Source of the DNA: Halorussus lipolyticus
Lineage (GTDB): Archaea > Halobacteriota > Halobacteria > Halobacteriales > Haladaptataceae
Assembly: GCF_029338375.1 (NCBI RefSeq)
Contig: NZ_CP119804.1
Location: 2,004,955-2,068,954, forward strand
DNA: 64,000 nt
Reading direction: 5' to 3'
The translations under genes and the position numbers were made by a program. Below the pieces are notes generated by a model. The model searched no databases and had not been told where the DNA came from. It worked only from the letters and a program-made list of their open reading frames with translations. Positions 32,549 to 40,690 of the stretch are shown here, in pieces (position 1 is the first letter of the stretch; each line of letters starts with the position of its first letter).

Positions 32549-33613
32549 TCACTTCTTCGGTTCGGGGTCGAAGATGTCGGGGCGCTCCTTGCCGTCGGCC
32601 GCGATGATGGCCATGCACCCTTTCCGGGCGACCCGGCTGAGCGAGTGGTCCACGAGTTTGAACGCGCCCGGAACCGGGAAGCTCATCGTTGCGATGGCGG
32701 TGCTACCCGGCGCGACCTGCTTTGTCTGGATGTGGGTCTGTGGCCGCGTCGTCAGCGACCCCTCGGGCCAGAGCTTCTCGAAGACGTTGCCGATGGGGTG
32801 GAAGCTGGAGGTCAGATTCGGCCCGCCCGTGACGAAGAACACCCGCGCGGTGTCGCCGGTCTGGACCTCGCCCGCGCCGTACTTGTCGGGCGTGCAGGCG
32901 TACTTCTCGCCGTTCATCACGACGTAGGTCGGCTCCTCGCGCTTCATCGCCTCCATGTCGAAGTTGTGCTGGCCCTTCTCGCCCGCTCGCTTGTCGGTGT
33001 AAATCTCGTGCTGGCCGAAGTAGAACTCGTGGTCCACTTCGGGCAGACCCTCCTCGGGTTCGACGAGGATGAGGCCGAACATGCCCGCCGAGATGTGCAT
33101 GTCCATGTTCGGGACGGCGCAGTGGTAGATGTACGCGCCGGGATAGGTGGCCTTGAACTTCAGGTGGGTGGTCTCGCCCGGCGCGGTCATGGTGGCCTCG
33201 GCACCGCCGCCCGGTCCCGCAACCGCGTGGAAGTCCACGTTGTGGGGCATGTCGTTCTCGGCCGGGTTCTCGAAGGTCAGGTTAATCGTGTCTCCCTTCC
33301 GGACCCGAATCATCGGGCCGGGAACCTGCCCGTTGTAGGTCATGTAGTTGAACGTAACGCCGTCCTCGATTTCGGCCGTCATCTCCTCGGTCCGGAGGGT
33401 CACGTCCACTTCCTTCGGTTTGTCCCGGCTAATCGGGTCCGGAATGTCTGTCGGGTCCCCAGCGACGCGCTCGGCGATTTTCTGTTTCTGTTTGTTCATG
33501 GCTTTCTGAGTCTGGGTCGCTTTCGGGGTGGAGCGGGTGGAACACCCGGCTAGGGTGGCCGCGCCACCGAGACCGATACCTTGCAGGACCGTGCGACGAT
33601 TGGTTGCGGGCAT
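32549..33613 (-). CDS. nirK: Copper-containing nitrite reductase (NirK)
   Basis: A 354-residue enzyme that reduces nitrite to nitric oxide outside the membrane. The N-terminus combines a twin-arginine motif (N-R-R-T-V-L-Q-G) with a lipobox L-A-G-C (Cys24), so it is a Tat-exported lipoprotein. Type 1 copper ligands: His124, Cys165, His173, Met178. Type 2 copper ligands: His129, His164 and His323; His272 is the likely active-site His. Two cupredoxin domains are complete. It sits with norZ on the minus strand but with its own upstream palindrome (33694-33705), so it is regulated as part of the denitrification set. Confidence 0.96.
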   Translation of the reverse strand: MPATNRRTVLQGIGLGGAATLAGCSTRSTPKATQTQKAMNKQKQKIAERVAGDPTDIPDPISRDKPKEVDVTLRTEEMTAEIEDGVTFNYMTYNGQVPGPMIRVRKGDTINLTFENPAENDMPHNVDFHAVAGPGGGAEATMTAPGETTHLKFKATYPGAYIYHCAVPNMDMHISAGMFGLILVEPEEGLPEVDHEFYFGQHEIYTDKRAGEKGQHNFDMEAMKREEPTYVVMNGEKYACTPDKYGAGEVQTGDTARVFFVTGGPNLTSSFHPIGNVFEKLWPEGSLTTRPQTHIQTKQVAPGSTAIATMSFPVPGAFKLVDHSLSRVARKGCMAIIAADGKERPDIFDPEPKK

Positions 33614-33693
33614 TGGGAGTCACCTTACACTTGCAAATAGTGGCCTTATCCCCTTCAATCGAGAACCCGATTCTCGGGGCGTAGGAAGCCTAT

Positions 33694-33705
33694 CGAACGT
33701 GTTCG
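33694..33705. promoter_or_regulatory. CGAAC-N2-GTTCG palindrome upstream of nirK
   Basis: CGAACGTGTTCG lies 81 bp upstream of the nirK start. Two further inverted repeats lie beside it: GAGAA/TTCTC (33661-33675) and TTCTCAG/CTGAGAA (33711-33727). The site recurs before other genes of the island. Confidence 0.7.
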
Positions 33706-33808
33706 AGGTGTTCTCAGGTTCTGAGAATCGCCCGGTCGAAAATCGATGCTCGACGGAGAGAAAAGCGGAGAAACGACCGCCGACTGGGATTCAGTCGTCG
33801 GCCGCGGT

Positions 33809-36103
33809 TCAGTCGTCAGTCTCGGCCGCAGGTCCGGCCGTCACGGGCGCGTCGGTTGGCTGGTCGCCGGGCGTGGTCTCGCCGCGGGCCAGCACCTTCT
33901 TGGCCACGTCCCAGCAGAAGATGGCGGTCCCGATGATGACCAGCGTGTCGCCCGGCATCCGGAGCCAGAACAGCAGTTGGACCAGTTCGCCGTTGTAGAA
34001 CGCGAGGCTCCGGGCGGCGTCGTAGCTCTGGGTGAACGCGACTTCCAACTGGAGGAAGCCGACCGGGAGGAGACTGACGCCGACCATCAGCGCGAGGCCG
34101 ACGTTCCACGCCCAGAACGCGCGCCGGAGGTTGGTCGGGTCCCACTTGGCCTCGGGCACCGCGATGCGGAGCATGTAGGTGACCATGCCGAGCGCTAGAA
34201 GTCCGAACGCGCCGAACATCGCGGCGTGGGCGTGGGCCACCGTGAGGTAGGTGCCGTGTTCGAAGTAGTTGATGAACGGCAGGTTGATGAAGAACCCGAG
34301 GACGCCGGCCCCGACGAAGTTCCAGACGCCGGAGGCAATGATGAACATGAACGGGAGCGTGTAGGGGAACGAGTCGCCGCTGTTGGACATCGCCCGGTAC
34401 TGGCCGATGGCCTCGTAGAGGATGAAGACGAGGGGGATGAGTTCCAGCGTCGAGAACGCGCTCCCGATGGGAACCCACATGTCGGGTTGGCCGACCCACC
34501 AGTAGTGGTGAGAGACGCCGATGACGCCCGTGCCCATGACCAGCAGGGCTTGGACCATCACGGCCTTCTCCGCCGAGCGCTTCTTGAGCAGGTTCATGCT
34601 GACCAGCGTGAAGCCGACCAGCGCGACGATGAAGAACTCGAAGGCCCCTTCGACCCACATGTGGACGACCCACCAGCGCCAGAACTCGGTGACGACGATG
34701 TTGGTCTGGGGCGTGTAGAGGAACCCGGCGCAGAACAGCAGGGCGATGGACCCGCCGGCGTACAGAATCATGTGGGCGAGACCGTACCGGGGTTCGCGGT
34801 CCAGCAGGGGCTTGAGACCGCGGGCGGTGAGACCGGCCCACGCGAGGAAGCCGACGAGGATGCCGACCTGCCAGAGCCGACCGATTTCGAGATACTCCAG
34901 CCCCTCGTTGCCCAGAATCCACCAGAGGTCGTCGAAGTAACCCTTCGCCCCGAGCCAGACGCCCAGCAGGCCGCCGACCACGACGACCACCAGCGCGCCC
35001 AGCAACATGTTGACGTACTTCCCCTGATTCTTGGGTTCGCGCTTGGTCAGCAAGGGCGGGAGGAACAGTCCGGCCCCGAGCCACAGCGTCGCAATCCAGA
35101 GGACCCCCAAGTCGATGTGCCACGTCTTGGCGATGGCGAAGGGGAGCCACGAGATGAAGTCGATGCCCAGCATCTCGCCGAGACCGAAGAAGGCGTCGCG
35201 CTCGATGTAGTAGTGGGCCAGCAGGCCCCCGAGGAGAACTTGCGCGAGGAACAGGCCAGCGCCGACGACGGCGAACCGGAGCGCCGCGGCCTGTCCGGGG
35301 AACAGGTCCACCTCGTCGGGACTCGGAATCGTGACGCCCTCGGTGTCAGGTTCCGAGAGTTCGATGGACTTGTAGAGCCAGACGCCGGCTCCGGCCCCGG
35401 CGACCAGCAGGACCATGGCGATGACGCTCCACGTCATGGCCGCGCCGGTGGCCTCGTTACCAGCAGTGGGGTTGTAGGGCCACTCGTTGGTGTAACTGTG
35501 GTCCGACCCCGGCCGGTCGGTGTGGGAAATCCACGCGGTCCAGAGCGAGAAGTCGGCGAAGCGTTTGGCGTCCTCCTCCGATTCTATCATCCCTTCGGGG
35601 ACGCCGCGCTCGGCCGCGCCGTCGTGGTACCGCTCGACGTAGACCTGCTGGACCTGCTCGTGGGCGTAGGCCTCGGCGGCGGTGTACTCGATGCGCTCGC
35701 CCGGACTGCCGTCGGTCAAATCACCCTCGACCGCCACATCCACAGTGGCCTGCTCGCTGGACGACAGCGAGGAGTAGTCGTCGGTCCCGTACTGCTCTCG
35801 GGCGTAGTACTGGCGCATGAACTCCACCTTCAAATCCAGCGTGTCGGCGGTGTAGTCCTCGCCGTAGTACGCCCCGTTACCCAGAATCGACCCGTGGTTC
35901 ATCATGCCGTTCGACTGGAAGACGGTCTTGCCCTCGCGGACCTGCTCGGCCGTCACGATGGTCTGGCCGTCGGGTCCTTGGACCTCTTTGGGGATGGGTG
36001 GGGCCTCCTGATAGGAGTACCACGCACCGATGCCCATCACGGCCAGATTCACGACGAAGACCGTCGCAAGTATTTTCGCCAGCGTGCTACGTTTGACTCT
36101 CAT
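33809..36103 (-). CDS. norZ: Quinol-dependent nitric oxide reductase (qNOR)
   Basis: A 764-residue integral membrane enzyme that reduces NO to N2O with quinol. One N-terminal helix is followed by an extracellular domain of about 230 residues that corresponds to the cytochrome-c-like domain of cNOR but has no C-x-x-C-H motif, the mark of the quinol-oxidising type. Twelve or more helices follow with the NorB heme and Fe_B histidine motifs H-M-W-V-E-G-A-F-E, G-V-S-H-H-Y-W-W-V-G and A-H-A-H-A-A-M-F-G. The ATG at 36103 (M-R-V-K-R-S-T-L) starts the first helix. The length is normal for qNOR. It detoxifies the product of NirK. Confidence 0.95.
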   Translation of the reverse strand: MRVKRSTLAKILATVFVVNLAVMGIGAWYSYQEAPPIPKEVQGPDGQTIVTAEQVREGKTVFQSNGMMNHGSILGNGAYYGEDYTADTLDLKVEFMRQYYAREQYGTDDYSSLSSSEQATVDVAVEGDLTDGSPGERIEYTAAEAYAHEQVQQVYVERYHDGAAERGVPEGMIESEEDAKRFADFSLWTAWISHTDRPGSDHSYTNEWPYNPTAGNEATGAAMTWSVIAMVLLVAGAGAGVWLYKSIELSEPDTEGVTIPSPDEVDLFPGQAAALRFAVVGAGLFLAQVLLGGLLAHYYIERDAFFGLGEMLGIDFISWLPFAIAKTWHIDLGVLWIATLWLGAGLFLPPLLTKREPKNQGKYVNMLLGALVVVVVGGLLGVWLGAKGYFDDLWWILGNEGLEYLEIGRLWQVGILVGFLAWAGLTARGLKPLLDREPRYGLAHMILYAGGSIALLFCAGFLYTPQTNIVVTEFWRWWVVHMWVEGAFEFFIVALVGFTLVSMNLLKKRSAEKAVMVQALLVMGTGVIGVSHHYWWVGQPDMWVPIGSAFSTLELIPLVFILYEAIGQYRAMSNSGDSFPYTLPFMFIIASGVWNFVGAGVLGFFINLPFINYFEHGTYLTVAHAHAAMFGAFGLLALGMVTYMLRIAVPEAKWDPTNLRRAFWAWNVGLALMVGVSLLPVGFLQLEVAFTQSYDAARSLAFYNGELVQLLFWLRMPGDTLVIIGTAIFCWDVAKKVLARGETTPGDQPTDAPVTAGPAAETDD

Positions 36104-36170
36104 ACAGGTCGAGGTTGCCCGTCGAGGGGCTTTTAACCGGGACGCGATTGCTGAAAGCTGGGAACCCGGC

Positions 36171-36182
36171 CGAACGTGTTCG
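36171..36182. promoter_or_regulatory. CGAAC-N2-GTTCG palindrome upstream of norZ
   Basis: CGAACGTGTTCG lies 68 bp upstream of the norZ start; the CC/GG flanks extend the symmetry. Identical to the nirK site. Confidence 0.7.
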
Positions 36183-36235
36183 GACCGAGAGCGACACCGA
36201 TAGCAGGAGGCCTCTTCTATGGACCAACTAAGGAC

Positions 36236-36293
36236 GCGACAGGCGGACCACTCCACGGGATGCGACAGGCGGACCACTCCACGGGATGCGACC
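36236..36293. repeat. 26-bp direct repeat, 2.2 copies
   Basis: A 26-bp unit beginning GCGACAGGCGGACC occurs exactly at 36236-36261 and 36262-36287, with a third partial start GCGACC. It lies 133-190 bp upstream of norZ, next to the hairpin at 36291. The 366-bp gap 36104-36469 holds no gene; its remaining sequence is GC-rich without other features. Confidence 0.8.
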
Positions 36294-36322
36294 GCGTGCG
36301 CGTAGTTCTGCGCGCACGCGGT
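36291..36322. repeat. 12-bp perfect hairpin with TAGTTCTG loop
   Basis: ACCGCGTGCGCG and CGCGCACGCGGT pair perfectly around TAGTTCTG. It is one of four hairpins in the window with GTTC/GAAC loops. Confidence 0.7.
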
Positions 36323-36469
36323 CGGGGAGGACCGGGGCGCGGTGCAGTGGCGGTTGCAGTTGCTCGCGTCGAAAGTTCCGGGAAAAGAGCGGGAAGACGA
36401 ACGACCGAGACGACGAGTCCTCGCCTCGGTCACGACTGCGCGTCGAACCACACCGGCGTTCGCGCGAAA

Positions 36470-36775
36470 CTACTCGTCGGCCCGAGGAGCCAACACCAAC
36501 AGCGCGGTGGTGTCCTCCTCGGCCTTCGGTGCCACCTCCTTTCGGCCGTCGAACCGCAGGAGGTCGCCGGGTTCGAGGACGTTCGATTCGTCCTCGACCC
36601 GAACGTCGAGGCGGCCCGAGACGAGGTGGACGACGATTTGGCGCTCCGGATGTCGGTGGGCCGGAACCTCGTCGCCCGCATCGAGTTCGAGGCGGACCGT
36701 CTTGGGTTCGCTTCCGGGGAAGGCCACCTCGCGGGGCGTCTCGGTCAGGTCGTCGAGTGCGACTGTTTCGGTCAT
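36470..36775 (-). CDS. Small cupin-domain protein
   Basis: A 101-residue single-cupin protein. The first cupin motif is G-D-E-V-P-A-H-R-H-P-E-R-Q-I-V-V-H (two His and an Arg/Gln position) and the second is E-P-G-D-L-L-R-F-D. The histidines suggest a bound metal, but a third ligand is not obvious. It follows the DUF2249 gene by 19 bp on the same strand and is therefore under the same upstream palindrome. The role in denitrification is unknown; a metal or NO sensor or a small enzyme are possibilities. Confidence 0.82.
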   Translation of the reverse strand: MTETVALDDLTETPREVAFPGSEPKTVRLELDAGDEVPAHRHPERQIVVHLVSGRLDVRVEDESNVLEPGDLLRFDGRKEVAPKAEEDTTALLVLAPRADE

Positions 36776-36794
36776 GATTGGCTATCGTCGGTCG

Positions 36795-37022
36795 CTACTG
36801 TTTGGGGAACTTGGCGACGAACTTCTCGGCCTCCTCGCGTTCGACCTCGTAGTTGTCGGCGTCGAACGATTCGACCTCGGCCTGCATCTCGTAGAACAGC
36901 GGTTTGGGTTCGTGGTCGTTGACGATTTCTAAGACCTCGCCGCTGTCCAACTCGGCGAAGGCGTCGTGTATCTTCGGATGGCGCTTCGGCGGCGGCATCT
37001 CACGGACGTCTAATCTCGGCAT
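36795..37022 (-). CDS. DUF2249 domain protein (copy 1)
   Basis: A 75-residue protein made of one DUF2249 domain: L-D-V-R-E-M-P-P-P-K-R-H-P-K-I-H-D-A-F at the start, then G-E-V-L-E-I-V-N-D-H-E-P-K-P-L-F-Y. The fold resembles TusA/SirA-like proteins; family members cluster with denitrification and heme-copper genes. The ATG at 37022 gives a complete domain; an upstream in-frame start would run over the operator. It is first in a two-gene unit with a cupin, 40 bp downstream of a CGAAC-N2-GTTCG site. Confidence 0.85.
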   Translation of the reverse strand: MPRLDVREMPPPKRHPKIHDAFAELDSGEVLEIVNDHEPKPLFYEMQAEVESFDADNYEVEREEAEKFVAKFPKQ

Positions 37023-37062
37023 ACACGAAGACGTTGCCGCGGTCGCTCCTTCTCGATTCTGA

Positions 37063-37074
37063 CGAACATGTTCG
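37063..37074. promoter_or_regulatory. CGAAC-N2-GTTCG palindrome upstream of DUF2249 copy 1
   Basis: CGAACATGTTCG, the fully symmetric form, lies 41 bp upstream of the start at 37022, close to the expected -35/-40 activator position. Confidence 0.7.
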
Positions 37075-37108
37075 GGTTCGGGGGAGTCCGGCGGAGCGCG
37101 ACCCGCAC

Positions 37109-37501
37109 TCACTTCGTTCGCTCGGGGCCACGCGCGTCGAACTCGCCTTTCCGCAACCCCTCTCGCACGGGGTCGTGTTCGGCGTCGGTCGGCGGCGGAG
37201 CGGTGACGAGCGTGGCCTCCAACCGCTCGCCGTCGTCGGCTTTCACGCCGCGGTCCGCTCCGGCGGGCACGACCACCACGTCGCCCGGACCGACTCGGTG
37301 GTCGTCCTCGCCGTCGCGGACGAGGCCGGTGCCGCGCTGGACCGTAATCGCCACGTCGCTGTCGGGCGCGTGGACCGGAATGAACTGGCCCGGTTCGAAG
37401 TAGCCGAGGACGACCTTCGCCCGGTCGCTCCGGAAGACGGACCGGGCGCTGAATCGCTCGTCGTCGTACTCGCGTTCGGCGTCGAAATCGGTTGCGACCA
37501 T
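37109..37501 (-). CDS. Cupin-domain protein (second)
   Basis: A 130-residue protein. The first cupin motif is G-Q-F-I-P-V-H-A-P-D-S-D-V-A-I-T-V and the second is V-G-P-G-D-V-V-V-V-P-A-G-A-D-R-G, so only some of the usual metal-binding histidines remain. The last 30 residues are charged and probably flexible. It is its own unit: a CGAAC-N2-GTTCG site lies 39 bp upstream and another separates it from the DUF2249 gene. No reaction can be assigned. Confidence 0.82.
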   Translation of the reverse strand: MVATDFDAEREYDDERFSARSVFRSDRAKVVLGYFEPGQFIPVHAPDSDVAITVQRGTGLVRDGEDDHRVGPGDVVVVPAGADRGVKADDGERLEATLVTAPPPTDAEHDPVREGLRKGEFDARGPERTK

Positions 37502-37539
37502 GTGGGAGACGTGGGGCGAGTCGGTCGTGGGGGCTTCGC

Positions 37540-37551
37540 CGAACGTGTTCG
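37540..37551. promoter_or_regulatory. CGAAC-N2-GTTCG palindrome upstream of the second cupin gene
   Basis: CGAACGTGTTCG lies 39 bp upstream of the start at 37501, the same spacing as at both DUF2249 genes. Confidence 0.7.
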
Positions 37552-37695
37552 GCCTCGTTCGGGTGATGCCCGGAGAAATATCTCCATTATTTTACCACAT
37601 CTATTACTGTTCTTAGCATACAAAATTCGTTCTCAAAGAAATTATTTCATTCCTCTAGATGAAAAGAGGACGGAGAGAGGCCGAAACACCCGCTG

Positions 37696-39069
37696 TCACG
37701 GGAACTGCTCGTCGGGGTCGCGTTCAGGGGCGTCCCCGCCAGTCTCAGAGCCGAGGGCGTCGATTCGGAGCGACTCGGGACCGTGGCGGACCACGACACC
37801 GACCAGATTCCCCGAGAAGACCGCGAAGCCAACCAGCGCCAGCGCGCCCCCGAGGAGACCGGCGAGTTCGGCCTCGCCCATCCCGACGCTTCGCCAGACC
37901 GCCGCCAGAACCACCAGTCCGACCCCGACCAGCGCGAGCCAGAAGTCCGCGGCGGCGAGGCGAGCGTCGTAGAGGTCGTCTATCATCGGCACCGGTTCGA
38001 GGCCCACGCGGTCGCTGTACCGGCGAATCCAGACGATGAAGGGCACGACGTGGTAGAGCGTCCCGAGGAGGACGAACCCGATAGCGCCCGCCGCGAGGAG
38101 GTGGCCCACCGCGGGGTGGCCGAAAGTGGTCGCGGGGTCCTCCGCGCCGGTGAGCCACGGCGGCGCAGTCGAGACGACCCACGCCGGGAGGACCACCGCG
38201 ACGAGGGCGTACCGCGAGAGCATCGGGGTTCGCTCGACTCTGGTCTCGACCAACTTTCGGGCCAGCACCGCTGTGAATGCCAGCAGGCCGACCAGCACCA
38301 GCGCGCCCCCGACGCGGGCCACCGGGGCGCTCCCGACCAATCGACCCCCGGCGAGCGCGAGGACGCCGACCGGATAGGTGGTCTCCTCGACTCGGCGGAG
38401 GGTCGCGTCGGCGTCCTCGATTTCGGTCTGGGTGAACATCGCCACGAGTTGGTAGAGCGCGCCGACGACGGTGGTGAGGACGACGCCGAACACCGCGAGC
38501 GTGGCGTGGGCAGACACGACCTCCGAGCGAGCGAGGCCCGCGAGGGCGAAGATTGGTCGGGTGAAATCCACCGCGAGGAGAAGTCCGAGGGTCGTCACGA
38601 GCAGGACGTGGCCCAGCGCGAGGCCGAAGTGGCGCTCGGTCGTGTCTCGCTCCTCGACGCTCCAGAGGGTCCGGCCCACGTTGTAGACGAAGACCCAGAA
38701 TCCCGCCAGCATCGACGCGCCCGCAATCGGAAGCAGGTCGAGAGTCCCCGCCAACAGCAGGCCCGCGAAGCCGGAGACGCCCCCGGCGACCAGCGCGAGT
38801 TGGGCGAGGGCGAGTCGCCGCGAGTGGAGTTCGACGCCCGACCACACCGGCACGAACTGGGTCATCGCGCCCAGAATCGTGACGCAGACCCACCCGACCA
38901 GCAGGAGGTGAACGTGCGCTGGCCCGGCGAGGCCCGGCGTGACGCCGACGAGACCCAGCACGCCGAGACCGGTCCCCGCGAGCAGGAAGGCGAACCCGAC
39001 GAGGAAATGCGCGAGGGGCACCGCCATCGGCGGGCCGCGCTCGGCGTCGATGCCGGCGGGGACGCTCAT
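37696..39069 (-). CDS. 12-TM heme-copper/NnrS-like membrane protein
   Basis: A 457-residue protein with about twelve membrane helices. Histidines lie inside helices at positions suited to heme or metal binding: G-P-A-H-V-H-L-L-L-V-G-W, S-A-H-A-T-L-A-V-F-G, G-H-P-A-V-G-H-L-L and G-T-L-Y-H-V-V-P-F. The pattern resembles NnrS and the catalytic subunit of heme-copper oxidases, but not enough to name it. Haloarchaeal denitrification loci often carry such a protein. It starts inside the stop of DUF2249 copy 2 (4-bp ATGA overlap), so the two are translationally coupled. The C-terminal tail is acidic and cytosolic. Confidence 0.65.
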   Translation of the reverse strand: MSVPAGIDAERGPPMAVPLAHFLVGFAFLLAGTGLGVLGLVGVTPGLAGPAHVHLLLVGWVCVTILGAMTQFVPVWSGVELHSRRLALAQLALVAGGVSGFAGLLLAGTLDLLPIAGASMLAGFWVFVYNVGRTLWSVEERDTTERHFGLALGHVLLVTTLGLLLAVDFTRPIFALAGLARSEVVSAHATLAVFGVVLTTVVGALYQLVAMFTQTEIEDADATLRRVEETTYPVGVLALAGGRLVGSAPVARVGGALVLVGLLAFTAVLARKLVETRVERTPMLSRYALVAVVLPAWVVSTAPPWLTGAEDPATTFGHPAVGHLLAAGAIGFVLLGTLYHVVPFIVWIRRYSDRVGLEPVPMIDDLYDARLAAADFWLALVGVGLVVLAAVWRSVGMGEAELAGLLGGALALVGFAVFSGNLVGVVVRHGPESLRIDALGSETGGDAPERDPDEQFP

Positions 39070-39293
39070 CGCGGCGTTATCTCCACCCGCCACTCGTCGG
39101 GCGCGACCTGCTCGGCGTCGTAGTCGAAGCCTCGCCGGTCCAGCACGCCGTAGAGCGGTTCGGGTTCGAAGCTGTTGTACAGGACCAGCGTCTCGCCGTC
39201 GTCGAGTTCGGCGAGCGCCGACGAGATGGCCCCGAACGGTTCGCCGTCGATTTCGCGGGCGTCGAGTTCCCGAGTGGTCTGGCTCGTGGTCAT
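39066..39293 (-). CDS. DUF2249 domain protein (copy 2)
   Basis: A 75-residue protein: R-E-L-D-A-R-E-I-D-G-E-P-F-G-A-I at the start and G-E-T-L-V-L-Y-N-S-F-E-P-E-P-L-Y-G-V-L, the same layout as copy 1 but with low identity, so not a recent duplicate. It overlaps the following membrane-protein gene by 4 bp, which argues for a shared function, perhaps as a soluble partner. ATG 39293 is used; the frame upstream extends over the promoter site. Confidence 0.83.
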   Translation of the reverse strand: MTTSQTTRELDAREIDGEPFGAISSALAELDDGETLVLYNSFEPEPLYGVLDRRGFDYDAEQVAPDEWRVEITPR

Positions 39294-39318
39294 GTCTCTG
39301 ACTGGGACGCGCGTTCGC

Positions 39319-40167
39319 CTATCGATTCTGCCGACCATGTTCGACCGGGAAGGAGTCGGGGACCGTGAACCCGAGTTTCCGGAGTCGCTCGGCGTCTCGG
39401 GTTAGATTCCGGTAGAACTCCCGGCCCTCGTCGGTCAGGAAGGCCGCGCCGTACCGGATGGGTTCGCCGCGAACCGTCTCACTGCCGACCGTGACCTCGG
39501 CGGTCCGGTAGCGGTCGGCGAGTCGGGGGTCCGAGAGGTCGATTTCCGGCGGGAGGTCCACCCGCGGCAGGTCGTGGGCCACTGCCATGTTCCGGTAGGC
39601 GAACGCGGCGTCGAGGCCGCCGGTCTCCAGCGCCCGGAGGAGTTGGGTCTCGGGGAACACGTCGGCGTTCGCCCGGATGTCCTCGGCGGGGGCGTCGTCA
39701 CCGGGGGCGTCCCGGCCCGCGAGTTCGAGCGCCAGCAGGGTCCGATAGCCGAGCGGGTCGCGCTCGGGGTCGGTCCGACCCACCGAAACGTCTTCGCGCG
39801 CGAGGACCGACCGCCAATCCCGGCGAATCGCGTCGGCGTGGGGCGAGTCGGGATTGTAGACCACCACCAGCGCGTTGGTGGCGAACGTGGCGTGCCACCC
39901 CGCGAGACCGTCCACGAGGTCGGGGTCGGCCAGCGCGATGGCGTCGGGGTTTCTGGCACCGGACCGGACGAGGCGGACTGCCGAGAGGCTCCCGTGGGCC
40001 TCGGCCGTCGCCCCCGCTACGTCGTCGGCGACGGTCTGGAGGCTTCCGGCCACGAGGGCCGTCGCGTGGTCGTCCTCGTTTCCACCGCCGACCGACCCGG
40101 TTACACGGACGCCGACCGCGCTGGCGGCGAGCGCACCCCCCGAGAGCAGGAGCGTTCGTCGTCTCAT
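39319..40167 (-). CDS. WtpA/ModA-like tungstate/molybdate-binding protein
   Basis: A 282-residue exported protein. The N-terminus M-R-R-R-T-L-L-L-S-G-G-A-L-A-A-S-A is a Tat-like signal. The mature part has A-L-V-A-G-S-L near the start, F-A-T-N-A-L-V-V-V-Y-N-P, G-Y-R-T-L-L-A-L-E-L-A and A-F-A-Y-R-N-M-A-V-A-H with L-P-P-E-I-D-L-S, matching the WtpA class of oxyanion-binding proteins. No permease or ATPase gene is near. The metal would supply the molybdopterin cofactor of the reductase encoded downstream. Confidence 0.75.
   Translation of the reverse strand: MRRRTLLLSGGALAASAVGVRVTGSVGGGNEDDHATALVAGSLQTVADDVAGATAEAHGSLSAVRLVRSGARNPDAIALADPDLVDGLAGWHATFATNALVVVYNPDSPHADAIRRDWRSVLAREDVSVGRTDPERDPLGYRTLLALELAGRDAPGDDAPAEDIRANADVFPETQLLRALETGGLDAAFAYRNMAVAHDLPRVDLPPEIDLSDPRLADRYRTAEVTVGSETVRGEPIRYGAAFLTDEGREFYRNLTRDAERLRKLGFTVPDSFPVEHGRQNR
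39332..39343. promoter_or_regulatory. CGAAC-N2-GTTCG-like site upstream of DUF2249 copy 2
   Basis: CGACCATGTTCG has one mismatch to the consensus and lies 39 bp upstream of the start at 39293, overlapping the last codons of the wtpA-like gene. Confidence 0.55.
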
Positions 40168-40232
40168 GTTCGGAGGTGGCCCGCGAACGCTCAAAAAGCG
40201 GACCGGGCGTTTTCAGTCGGCGGGAACTCGAC

Positions 40233-40244
40233 CGAACAGGTACG
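40233..40244. promoter_or_regulatory. CGAAC-N2-GTTCG-like site upstream of the WtpA-like gene
   Basis: CGAACAGGTACG has one mismatch and lies 66 bp upstream of the start at 40167. Confidence 0.45.
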
Positions 40245-40438
40245 GCTTGGCGGTGCGTTTGCCGAGTAAAGACTGGGAGACGTTTCCCACATCTATATTT
40301 TTATTTCTTTAGTAATTGTGTAGATTGCTTGTCGAAGTGGTGGGAACACCGAGCACGCCAGATACCGCTCGCAGTCGCGCGGGCGAAACGAGTATGGGGT
40401 TTGTCCGCCGGCGTTCGTGGTCCCCTCAGCACGCCGCT

Positions 40439-40470
40439 ATTTCGCGGGCGCAGTTCTGTGCCCGCGAAAT
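40439..40470. repeat. 14-bp hairpin with GTTC loop
   Basis: ATTTCGCGGGCGCA pairs with TGTGCCCGCGAAAT (one G-T wobble) around GTTC. The gap 40168-40690 holds this hairpin, an AT-rich patch with TTTCTTTAG (40304-40312) and the operator at 40565; no gene is seen in it. Confidence 0.7.
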
Positions 40471-40564
40471 ATCCCCGTGAGTCGCCGAAAACCAGCGCGT
40501 TTCGAGGCCCCTCCCGGCGCTTCCGCCTCGGTCCTCGAATTGTCCCACTCAAAAACCCCCGGCC

Positions 40565-40576
40565 CGAAGGTGTTCG
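40565..40576. promoter_or_regulatory. CGAAC-N2-GTTCG-like site upstream of the type II reductase operon
   Basis: CGAAGGTGTTCG has one mismatch and lies 115 bp upstream of the alpha-subunit ATG (40691). Confidence 0.5.
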
Positions 40577-40690
40577 CCGGCGTTCTCAGGCGTCTGGAAT
40601 CTCCTCGGCGGTTGAAGGAAACGACGTGTCGAGATTGGAGTGTATGATGCGAGTAACGACAGCGGGACGACCGAACGGAGGAGTCTCGCT

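Noticed and set aside
34226..36136. A 636-codon open frame on the plus strand
   Set aside because: It is the antisense shadow of norZ, which has complete qNOR motifs.
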